Source: Liquidambar formosana
Taxonomy: Eukaryota > Streptophyta > Magnoliopsida > Saxifragales > Altingiaceae
DNA length: 64,000 nt
Assembly: GCA_039720395.1 (NCBI GenBank)
Contig: CM077834.1
Span: 2,810,607 to 2,874,606, forward strand
Direction: 5' to 3'
A program made the position numbers and the translations under genes. Positions 8,758-17,320 of this stretch are shown here, piece after piece. The notes under the pieces were generated by a model, which had not been told where the DNA came from, did not search any database, and saw only the letters and a list, made by a program, of their open reading frames with translations. Within the stretch, counting starts at the first letter, position 1, and every line of letters begins with the position of its first letter.

Positions 8758-11661
8758 ATGCCGGAGTTAGAAAAGTTCGATGGGACGGGTTGCCCTAAGA
8801 CTCATTTGAAGATGTACGTGCGAGCTATGCACCCTCGAGGGGCTACTGACGAGCTTTTAGCTCAAATGTTCGATGAAACCTTGGCCACTTCTGCTTTGAA
8901 ATGGTTCTTATCCTTGGATGAGAATAGAACCCGGACTTGGGAAGACATATGCAATGAGTTTTCAGAGCACTACAAGTATAACACAGAGGTGGACGTTACT
9001 CGAAGGGACCTAGAAACTACCAAGCAAGGGGCTCATGAAACTTTCTCCGCTTACATTACAAGGTGGAGACAAAAGGCGTCGAGAATGACGGATAGGCCGA
9101 GTGAGGAGGACCAAATTCAGCTGGTGGTTAAGAACTTGCTGCCCGTGTATCACAAGCACTTATTTGCCCACTATTTCCCCAATTTCAAAGCTCTCATAGG
9201 GGCTGTCACGCAGGTTGAAGATGCTATCAACGATGGGACAATCAAAACTGAGGAAGTGAGGAGTCGCAAGACAAACTTTACTGGGAAGAACAATGCCGAG
9301 GTCAACACCATAACTCAACCCATCCAACCCTTTTCTCTCAATGATGTCAACCCACCTCGCCAATTCACTGACCTATTCATGCCACTCGAAAGAGTCCTTG
9401 AAAAGCTCATAAGCCGTGACCTATTGAAGCCACTTGACCCAAGACCCCCACCAAATCCCTTACCCAGGAACTACAATGAGAATGAATACTGTAAGTACCA
9501 CCAATCCAAAGGCCATGCCACCAATCGCTGCATTCGCCTTCGCCACCAAGTCCAAGACCTCATTGACAAGCAAGTCATTTCACCACCAACCCGTCCAAAT
9601 GTCACCCGTAATCCTCTCCCATCACACAACAACACACCCCCACCTAACACCATAAATGCCATTGGGGTTGAATCCTCTCGCCCTCGCCATCCCATAAGAC
9701 AATACACTCCGCTCCCCATGACCTTAACCCGTCTCTTCACTATTTGCCGCAATAACAGCCTTATCATGCCACTTCCACCAAAGCCAAGACCATCAACCCC
9801 TCACCAATATTGCCAATACTATCGTGCACCCAGCCATGACACCGAGGCTTGTTCTATACTAAAGAAGATCATCCAAGACCTCATTGACCAAAAGGTTCTG
9901 TTGTTGCCAAAGAAATCTATCCAACAAGAGCTGAAAGAAAGATATGAAGCAGGGGATCCTCAGGTTGGCCTATTAGGTGAAGCGTCAGGGAAATATGATT
10001 ACTATGTGCTGTACTCAAGCCCAAGTCCGATATCAGATGAGCCGATAGTCCCTTCAGGTTGGGATGACTTGCCGACAGAGATGGAGAGCATCGACATGAT
10101 AGAATGGGATGACTTAATGAATGACTCCGAGGAAGTCCACGATGTATGGGCTAGTGATGATGAGCTGGATCATATAACCAGAGGGGGTCGTCATTTCAAG
10201 CCTCCCCACCTAGAGTCTGAAAATCCGTTGGAAGATTTGGAAGGGCAGAAGCGTCCTAGCTTGCAAGAAGAAGAGGATGAAGTGCTTAAGCAGCTGAAGA
10301 AGACCAATGCCAACATTACTATTTGGGGCTTGCTCATGGCCTCGCATAAGCACAGACAGACCGTGTTGAAACTGTTGAATCAGATACAAGTGCCTATTGA
10401 CACATCCCCCGAGGGATTGGTACATTTGGTGAATCCAACTCCCAAGAACTTAACCATCGTGTTCACCGATGTAGACCTACCTAAAAGCGGGCCGAGCCAT
10501 TCTCAAGCTCTCTATGTGACCGTTGACACTATGGGGAAGAGGGTTCCCACCGTTCTTATCGACAATGGGTCCGCACTGAATGTATGTCCTCTCCGAACTG
10601 CCACTGTTTTGGGTTTGGGACCCACTGATTTCACGCCATCTGGGCAGACCGTAAGAGCTTATGACAACACCCGCCGAGAAGTAATAGGGGTAGTTACTTT
10701 GCCTCTTATCATGGGACCCACTGAATTTAGGGTGGAATTCCAAGTGTTGGATGTGCCGTCATGTTTCAACTTGCTGTTGGGCCGACCTTGGATCCATCCT
10801 GCTGGGGCTGTGCCATCTTCACTCCATCAAAAGGTAAAGTTTCCTTATGAAGGAGCTATAGTAACACTTCAAGGGGACTATGAACTGAAACTCGCAGGCG
10901 TGCCTATATGTGAGATACAACCAGAATCAGCGGCGGTGCCACTATCTGGGTTTAACTATGTCCAATGCATTGAAAAAGAGCTCGAGAAGGGTGAATTAAT
11001 ACCCTTGGACTTTTGCCCCCATGGCAACTTGCACGTTGGTGAGATCATGAGAAGAATGAGCTTCTTTCCAGGCATGAGGCTAGGGCGTCGCCAACAAGGG
11101 ATCCCTACGTCTATTCAAAGCCGTGTCACCTCATATACTTTTGGGTTAGGATATGAGCCCTCCAAAAATGATTATGCGGAAATGCTGAAGAGGAACAAAG
11201 AGAAAGTAAGAGCCAAAGCCGAGGGAAGGGTGCCAGACCTGAAGATCTCGCCATATCGACCTACTTTGAATGGTTACTTCGTCAAAGAAGGGGATGATTT
11301 TCTATATTGCGGGTTTCCAGAGCCCACCTTTGACCAAGCTACCAAGATCCGAGTTCCGGGTTTTGAAATCTTCTTCACCGAATGGTATCCAATCACAGCT
11401 GAAATGGTGGATGATGATGCCATCAATGATGAGTTCTGGGAAAAGAAAGAGGAGGACTGGGCAGAGAACCTTGATGCGGGGGCTATGACTGAAATGTTCC
11501 AAGACATGATCCTCACCGTGGAAGACTCGACCATTGAAGAACTCCAGGGTTCATCCATTAGCCATGCTACCGTGCCATTCCTGAATTGGTACCTTGAATG
11601 TGGTGTCATTGCGGAGATCCATGAAGAAGAAGACCTTGGCCTACCTGATAGCAGCTTGTAG
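8758..11661 (+). CDS. gag-pro: Gag-protease polyprotein with G-patch
   Basis: The open frame is 967 codons. The ATG at 8758 is probably internal, since gag homology continues upstream in another frame. Residues about 30-130 form the retrotransposon gag (capsid) domain. Two zinc-knuckle-like boxes follow, near residues 245-258 (CKYH..GHATNRC) and 352-366 (CQYY...HDTEAC, with Tyr where His is usual). The aspartic protease active site is DNGS at residues 602-605, preceded by hydrophobic VLI. Residues about 790-830 look like a G-patch (YTFGLGYEP), a domain known in some plant Tat gag-pro proteins. The stop lies inside the splice donor of the candidate intron at 11658. Expected role: particle assembly and polyprotein cleavage. 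Confidence 0.9.
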   Translation: MPELEKFDGTGCPKTHLKMYVRAMHPRGATDELLAQMFDETLATSALKWFLSLDENRTRTWEDICNEFSEHYKYNTEVDVTRRDLETTKQGAHETFSAYITRWRQKASRMTDRPSEEDQIQLVVKNLLPVYHKHLFAHYFPNFKALIGAVTQVEDAINDGTIKTEEVRSRKTNFTGKNNAEVNTITQPIQPFSLNDVNPPRQFTDLFMPLERVLEKLISRDLLKPLDPRPPPNPLPRNYNENEYCKYHQSKGHATNRCIRLRHQVQDLIDKQVISPPTRPNVTRNPLPSHNNTPPPNTINAIGVESSRPRHPIRQYTPLPMTLTRLFTICRNNSLIMPLPPKPRPSTPHQYCQYYRAPSHDTEACSILKKIIQDLIDQKVLLLPKKSIQQELKERYEAGDPQVGLLGEASGKYDYYVLYSSPSPISDEPIVPSGWDDLPTEMESIDMIEWDDLMNDSEEVHDVWASDDELDHITRGGRHFKPPHLESENPLEDLEGQKRPSLQEEEDEVLKQLKKTNANITIWGLLMASHKHRQTVLKLLNQIQVPIDTSPEGLVHLVNPTPKNLTIVFTDVDLPKSGPSHSQALYVTVDTMGKRVPTVLIDNGSALNVCPLRTATVLGLGPTDFTPSGQTVRAYDNTRREVIGVVTLPLIMGPTEFRVEFQVLDVPSCFNLLLGRPWIHPAGAVPSSLHQKVKFPYEGAIVTLQGDYELKLAGVPICEIQPESAAVPLSGFNYVQCIEKELEKGELIPLDFCPHGNLHVGEIMRRMSFFPGMRLGRRQQGIPTSIQSRVTSYTFGLGYEPSKNDYAEMLKRNKEKVRAKAEGRVPDLKISPYRPTLNGYFVKEGDDFLYCGFPEPTFDQATKIRVPGFEIFFTEWYPITAEMVDDDAINDEFWEKKEEDWAENLDAGAMTEMFQDMILTVEDSTIEELQGSSISHATVPFLNWYLECGVIAEIHEEEDLGLPDSSL

Positions 11662-11828
11662 GTGTCTTAGTTTAGTAATATTTCCCTAATTCAATAAGAT
11701 GTATCTACTTTACTCACTTTGTGGAGTCATAGTATTGATACAGATTTGTTTGTTTTCCTTCTTTCTTTTGTGTGTCATTCCCATTATTCCTAGTCAATAA
11801 AGTGTGCTTTCTTTCTCTATATATGCAG
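11658..11828 (+). other. Candidate 171-nt intron between protease and RT
   Basis: A donor GTAGGT begins at 11658 and overlaps the gag-pro stop codon. A pyrimidine-rich acceptor ends in TATATATGCAG at 11828. Removing it joins the two reading frames in phase: the seven codons between the acceptor and the ATG at 11848 are open, and the donor splits a codon cleanly. The insert is T-rich, unlike the flanking coding sequence. Ogre-like elements are known to carry an intron at this place. Splicing itself is inferred. Confidence 0.7.
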
Positions 11829-11847
11829 TGTCTCTTTTCTCTCATCT

Positions 11848-14800
11848 ATGGATATTTATGGCATGGATATAGATCCTAGGAACGATGTCCCCCCGGAGCT
11901 CATTGAGCAAAGGAAAAGGGGCGTCACCGAACCTAATATGGATGAATTGGAATCAATCAACTTAGGGACGAATGAATTGCCAAGAATAGTTAAAATTGGG
12001 AAAACCCTCTCTCCCGTTGAAAAAGAAAAGATGATCTCTCTCTTGAAAGCCAACATTATGGCTTTTGCATGGTCTTATGAAGACATGCCTGGCATCGACC
12101 CCGATATTGTGCAACACTATATCCCCACTAATTCCCTAAAGAAGCCGGTAAAGCAGAAACTCAGAAGATTAAAACCAGAATGGACCCTAAAAGTAAAAGA
12201 AGAGGTAACTAAACAACTAGACGCGGGTTTCCTCCAAGTTGTGGAGTACCCCGAGTGGTTGTCGAATATAGTGCCTGTGCCTAAAAAAGATGGGAAAGTG
12301 AGGATGTGTGTCGACTTCCGAGATCTCAACGCCGCGAGCTCTAAGGATGACTTTCCTTTACCCCATATCGACGTGTTGGTAGATAGCACGGTGGGACATG
12401 CACTCCTCTCCTTCATGGACGGATTCTCCGGGTATAACCAGATAAAGATGGCGCCTCAAGACATGGAGAAAACAGCCTTTATCACGCAATGGGGAACGTA
12501 CTGTTACAAAGTAATGCCTTTTGGCTTAAGAAACGCTGGGGCTACTTACCAAAGAGCAGCTACGACCCTATTGCATGATATGATCCATAAGGAAGTCGAG
12601 GTTTATGTCGATGATATGATCGTAAAGTCCGTGGATAGAGAAGGGCATTTCAAGGCACTAGAGAAATTCTTAGAGCGAGCAAAAAAGTACAATCTCCGTC
12701 TCAACCCACAGAAGTGTGCTTTCGGCGTCACTGCAGGCAAGCTATTGGGGTTTATGATCACTCAAAGAGGTATCGAAGTGGACCCAGGGAAGATAAAAGC
12801 TATTGTGGAGATGGAGCCGCCTAGCATTGAGAAGCAGATCCAAGGTTTTCTGGGAAGAGTTCAATACATAAGCCGATTCATTGCCAACTTGACCATGGTT
12901 TGCGAACCAATCTTCAAATTGCTTAAGAAAGGTGTGCCAAAAGTATGGAACGAAGAATGCCAAGAGGCCTTTGAGACCATTAAGAGATACTTGAGCAATC
13001 CTCCAATCTTAGTTCCCCCACGGCAAGGTGCGCCACTTTTGTTATACTTAACGGTCACCGAAACCGCGACGGGAGCTTTGTTAGCTCAATATCTTGAAGG
13101 GTCTACAAAGGAAAATGCCATTTATTACTTAAGCAAGAAAATGACAGACTATGAAGTGAAGTACAATGCAATTGAAAAGGCTTGTGTGGCACTAGTATGG
13201 GCGACGCAGAAACTCCGGCACTACATGATGTCCTTCGAAGTGTTCTTGATAAGTCGCATGGACCCGTTGAAGTACCTGGTAGAAAGGCCAGTATTGTCAT
13301 TCAGAACTGCTCGATGGTCAATTCTCCTCAATGAATTCGACATCAAGTACGTGAATCAGAAGTCTATCAAGGGAAGCGTCATCGCAGACTACCTAGCCAG
13401 CTGTCCAGTGTCATCATCTGCTCCGTTCAACGATCAATTCCCAGATGAGGACGTGCTAGAGATTGGTAGAAAAACTTGGAGAGTATACTTCGATGGGGCA
13501 GCCAATAAGAAAGGTTATGGGATAGGAGTCCTGCTGGTCTCACCCGAAGAGGCATTTACACCGTTGGCGGTCAAGTTGGGGTTCGAAGCCACCAACAACA
13601 TTACTAAATATGAGGCCTGTATCCTAGCATTGGAAGCGGCACTTGAATTGGGGATCAAAGAATTAGAAGTGTTCGGGGACTCGACGCTAATCATTTGTCA
13701 GATAAAAGGGGAATGGAAAACTCGAGATGAGAAGCTGCTACCCTACCATGCCTATCTGGAAGCTCTAACCAAGGAGTTCTCAGAGATAGAGTTCAACTAC
13801 CTTTCAAGAAACAAGAACCAGTTCGCCGATGCCTTGGCGACCCTAGCATCCATGGTGGAGATACCTGAAGGGGGAAATGTGAAGCCGTTGGTAATAGAAT
13901 GCCGAGACAAGCCTGTGTACTGTTGTGCAATCCGAGGAGGGGAAGTGAATGATGGCCGTCCGTGGTTCCATGACATAAAGAAGTTCATTGAAGAAAGGGA
14001 GTACCCAGAAGGAGCATCTCGCATTGATAGAAAAACCCTAAGGCGGTTGGCAAGTCACTATGTACTTTGTGGAGGAAAGCTATATCGGAGATCATACGAC
14101 GGGATCCACCTGCTGTGTGTCACCGAGGAAGAAGCCGAGCATCTGATTAAAGAAATCCATGAAGGGACAGGGGCTCCGCATATGAATGGCTATATGTTAG
14201 CTAAGAAAATCATGAGGTTAGGCTATTATTGGTCTACCATGGAAAGAGACTGCCACGCACATGTCAAGAAGTGCCACAAATGCCAACTGTTCGCCAGTGG
14301 ACAACATTTGCCTTCTATGCCTTTAACAAGTATGTCGTCACCATGGCCATTCGCGGTATGGGGGATAGATATCATCGGACATATCAAGCCAAAGGCATCA
14401 AATGGGCATGAATACATCCTGGTTGCCATCGACTACTTCACTAAGTGGGTGGAAGCAGCGTCCTTCAAGACCTTGAATTCCAAGAAGGTAGCACAGTTCA
14501 TACAGCACAGCATTATCTATCGATATGGGGTACCGCATGAAGTTATCTCAGACAATGGCCAGCACTTTCAGAAAGAAACCCATGAGCTCTTGCAAAAGTA
14601 CGGCATAGCCCACCATCTGTCGTCACCATACCGTCCTCAGACTAATGGAGCGGTGGAAGCAGCTAACAAGAACATCAAGAAGATACTACAGAAGACTGCG
14701 GACTCACACACAGACTGGCATGAGAAGTTGCCATTGGCTCTATGGGGTTACAGAACATCAATAAGATCGTCAACAGGGGCTACCCCTTATTCTCTAGTTT

Positions 14801-15207
14801 ATGGAATGGAGGCCGTGTTGCCAGTTGAATTGGAAGTTCCTTCACTAAGAGTTGCCGTGGAGAGCCAGATAACAGAAGTGGACTGGGTTAAGAGCCGCTA
14901 TGATGAGTTAGCTTTACTGGATGAAAGGCGTTTAAGGGCGCTGTATCATGTTCAGGGGTATCAACGGAGAGTTGCCAGAGCATTCAACAAGCATGTCAAA
15001 GATCGAGGTCTAAAGAAATGGGATGTAGTGCTGAAAGAAATCAGAGCTCCAGTGTTCGATCCGCGGGGAAAATTCAAGCCAAGTTGGGGTGGGCCATACA
15101 TTATCAAAGAGATATTACCAGCAGGGGCTGTTCGCCTCATGGATTTATATGGAATTGAGTTCGCTCGTCCAACTAATTTGGACCAATTGAAAAAATATCA
15201 TGTTTGA
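11848..15207 (+). CDS. pol: Pol: RT, two RNase H domains, integrase
   Basis: The open frame is 1119 codons. RT: MDGFSGYNQIKM near residue 190, MPFGLRNAGATYQ near 223, catalytic YVDD at 253-256. The first RNase H (about 395-480) reads LLYLTVTETATGALL and lacks the usual catalytic Asp, so it looks degenerate. A second, archaeal/plant-type RNase H follows with D549 (FDGAA), E589 (YEAC), D611 (GDST) and D661 (FADAL) all present. Dual RNase H is diagnostic of the Tat clade. Integrase: zinc finger H771/H778/C809/C812, then catalytic D841 (GIDII), D902 (SDNG) and E937. The C-terminus has the usual WGGPY-type tail. No stop or frameshift is seen. Translation probably needs splicing of 11658-11828. Confidence 0.95.
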   Translation: MDIYGMDIDPRNDVPPELIEQRKRGVTEPNMDELESINLGTNELPRIVKIGKTLSPVEKEKMISLLKANIMAFAWSYEDMPGIDPDIVQHYIPTNSLKKPVKQKLRRLKPEWTLKVKEEVTKQLDAGFLQVVEYPEWLSNIVPVPKKDGKVRMCVDFRDLNAASSKDDFPLPHIDVLVDSTVGHALLSFMDGFSGYNQIKMAPQDMEKTAFITQWGTYCYKVMPFGLRNAGATYQRAATTLLHDMIHKEVEVYVDDMIVKSVDREGHFKALEKFLERAKKYNLRLNPQKCAFGVTAGKLLGFMITQRGIEVDPGKIKAIVEMEPPSIEKQIQGFLGRVQYISRFIANLTMVCEPIFKLLKKGVPKVWNEECQEAFETIKRYLSNPPILVPPRQGAPLLLYLTVTETATGALLAQYLEGSTKENAIYYLSKKMTDYEVKYNAIEKACVALVWATQKLRHYMMSFEVFLISRMDPLKYLVERPVLSFRTARWSILLNEFDIKYVNQKSIKGSVIADYLASCPVSSSAPFNDQFPDEDVLEIGRKTWRVYFDGAANKKGYGIGVLLVSPEEAFTPLAVKLGFEATNNITKYEACILALEAALELGIKELEVFGDSTLIICQIKGEWKTRDEKLLPYHAYLEALTKEFSEIEFNYLSRNKNQFADALATLASMVEIPEGGNVKPLVIECRDKPVYCCAIRGGEVNDGRPWFHDIKKFIEEREYPEGASRIDRKTLRRLASHYVLCGGKLYRRSYDGIHLLCVTEEEAEHLIKEIHEGTGAPHMNGYMLAKKIMRLGYYWSTMERDCHAHVKKCHKCQLFASGQHLPSMPLTSMSSPWPFAVWGIDIIGHIKPKASNGHEYILVAIDYFTKWVEAASFKTLNSKKVAQFIQHSIIYRYGVPHEVISDNGQHFQKETHELLQKYGIAHHLSSPYRPQTNGAVEAANKNIKKILQKTADSHTDWHEKLPLALWGYRTSIRSSTGATPYSLVYGMEAVLPVELEVPSLRVAVESQITEVDWVKSRYDELALLDERRLRALYHVQGYQRRVARAFNKHVKDRGLKKWDVVLKEIRAPVFDPRGKFKPSWGGPYIIKEILPAGAVRLMDLYGIEFARPTNLDQLKKYHV

Positions 15208-15545
15208 GGCCTGCTAGGTTGAAAACCCGTAAGGGCGGCCTAGGCAAAAGTTAAGGCATAAGAACTACGTAAGACCTGATTCTCCATTCAAAAAAAAAAA
15301 ACAAAAAAAAAAAAACAAAACAAAAAACAAAACAAAACAAAAAACAAAACAAAAACAAAAAAAAAAAAGAAGAAGAAACCATGGAGATACGTAGGCAACC
15401 CATAAAGTTACCTTGGGTGCGGTCTAAATCAAACAAGAAAATCCCAAATTTGATTTATTATTGGCAATTTATTCAAAACTAAAATTGATTGACATAGCAA
15501 TTCATTGGTATTAAGTAAAAGAACTATAAATATGCCATAAATATC
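15208..15545 (+). other. Retrotransposon spacer after pol
   Basis: A GC-richer patch GTTGAAAACCCGTAAGGGCG at 15220-15239 is followed by a long AAAAC-rich low-complexity tract at 15289-15369. The segment ends in the terminator region of the antisense ORF. The patch resembles conserved non-coding sequence downstream of pol in Tat elements. This is from general familiarity, not alignment. Confidence 0.5.
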
Positions 15546-16835
15546 CTATTCTATTTTCTTGAGCCTCTTTGCAGCTCGCTCCTCAGCTTTCTTCTTCTCT
15601 CTTTCATGTCTTCTTTTCTTCCTCAAGTCATGTTCATAAGCTGCTGTCACTGCTTCCATAATATCTTCTCTGCAAGATCCAAGTTCGTTGTTCTTGATAA
15701 GTCCAAAAATCCTTTCTCTTCGAGTAGTCTCTCTCTCACCTAAATTGCTTTTCAACTATTCCTTATACTCGGGGCTCATCATATATGGACCATCAGTATT
15801 CGTAACTTGGGTTAGTATCAACTTGCTAGGCCATCGGTCCTTCGCCCAAGTCACTACAGAAAGACCCGCGGGCACCACAGTATAGTCACCTTTCAAGGAA
15901 GTGGGTATGGTTTGCATGGCGCCCATCTGACGCAGAACCCTTGAAGGCCAATAGAAGGAAGTAGACCTCAGTCCTATGAGTCTCACCATGGCGCATCCAG
16001 AAGTCCGCAGAAGCACCTGGTCACTGCAGCCCCATATGAATACAAACCACTTGACACTCCTCCAAGAAAGGGTTTGGTAGTAACCTAGCCAATCTCTCAA
16101 TGAAAATTGCCCAGGTAATTCAATGCGGCGAAGGCAGTAATGCTGGGGCTTGTATGGTGTAATGGCAACTGGTGACAAGAAATTCAGTCTTTCAAGCAAC
16201 CACATCTGCAGTAGAATGGGGCTACCTCCTAAAGGAACCTTTGGGTCCTCATGAGTTTTATCCAAACCATTCAGGGTTTCAGCTAGCACCATGGGAATCA
16301 AGTTATGGCCCTTGGCAAGGAGAGGAATCAAGTCACAGATTTGAACGGGAACATGTGGAGTACCAGTGGAAATAAGAAAACGACCAATGAGGCAAAAGGC
16401 AAGTGCATGTTTAATAGGAAAGGTAAAATTCAGAATACCTTTACTATCACAAGCTAAAAAAGAGGTTGCCAATTTCATCAAGTCTACCATATGGTCCTTT
16501 ACAAACGTAGAGGCATATTGTGAGTAAATCCCAAGTAGATTGGAGAAAGAAGTAAGAAAGCTTGGGCGAGGAGTAGGGAGAATGAAAGGACCTACCGTTG
16601 AAACTCCATACAATGCACAGAATTCCTCCATGGTTGGGCACAGTTCTTCATAGTTGAAGCGGAACACATGAACTTGAGGATCCCAAAAATATGTAGCAGC
16701 AGTCAAGAGGTTCGTTTCAAGCCTCACATGCCTCAAGGAGAGCAATGGATCCAAGCCAAAGCACTTGAACTCAGATTTTGCTTCAGCACTCATAACTCTC
16801 AAAAACCCTCCTAAAAATTTGTCTAGAGCCTCCAT
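15546..16835 (-). CDS. Antisense plant-mobile-domain-like ORF, one in-frame TAG
   Basis: Minus-strand frame from ATG at 16835-16833, 429 codons long, with a single TAG at 15758-15756 after residue 359. Beyond the TAG the same frame continues to 15546 with a Lys/Arg/Glu-rich coiled tail. Residues about 40-80 (YFWDPQVHVFRF, CPTMEEFCALYGV) match the pattern of the plant mobile domain/DUF7745-like proteins. Additional antisense ORFs of this type are known in Tat retrotransposons. A TATA-like box lies 49-56 bp upstream of the ATG. Either the TAG ends the protein at 359 residues or it truncates an originally longer one. The function of these proteins is not established. Confidence 0.65.
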
Positions 16836-16883
16836 AATTTCTAATGAATGAATACAAGTAGGTTTAGGAACCTCTTGGATGTG

Positions 16884-16891
16884 TTTTTATA
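16884..16891 (-). promoter_or_regulatory. TATA box candidate for the antisense ORF
   Basis: The minus strand reads TATAAAAA, 49-56 bp upstream of the ATG at 16835. This spacing would give a short leader of about 20 nt. Antisense promoter activity inside the element is inferred. Confidence 0.5.
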
Positions 16892-16986
16892 GGGAAAAGG
16901 TCACAAATCCAAGTTCAAATAGGAAGAAACCCATCAGAATAGGAAGTTTCCTATTCAAAGTGGGATTTCCGCTTCGGGCTCGAGTA

Positions 16987-17028
16987 ACCACCCAGGCCTG
17001 GGCGGCTAGCCTCCCGAGGCCTGGTGGT
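16987..17028. repeat. GC-rich imperfect palindrome upstream of antisense ORF
   Basis: The arms ACCACCCAGGCCTGGGCGG and the reverse complement ACCACCAGGCCTCGGGAGG flank a CTAG centre. Each arm contains AGGCCT. It sits about 100 bp upstream of the antisense TATA-like box in otherwise AT-rich DNA, so it could be a regulatory element. Confidence 0.6.
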
Positions 17029-17320
17029 CACCCAAGCCACTTTGTTTTGGTTTTGCTTCTCGCTTTGTCTCGCCTTGACGCGTGATCAAACCTCCTTCCA
17101 AATGAGATATTCAACACTTTTTGAGCTTAAAATCAATCAAATTCCATCTTGAAATCAATTCCTTGAATTGATTTTATGTTCAAAAGGGTTGAATATATTT
17201 CCCCTGTGCCATGCCAACTCAAGTGACAATGTGTTAAGACACTTTCCTCTTGCACCATGCTTGTTTAATCTTGATAAATTGATCATATATCCTCATGTCA
17301 AATCTTGATTTTTCATCTCA

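Noticed and set aside
9160..14429. Minus-strand and other-frame open frames within gag-pro and pol
   Set aside because: They are shadows of the retrotransposon coding frames. None has a domain or conserved start.
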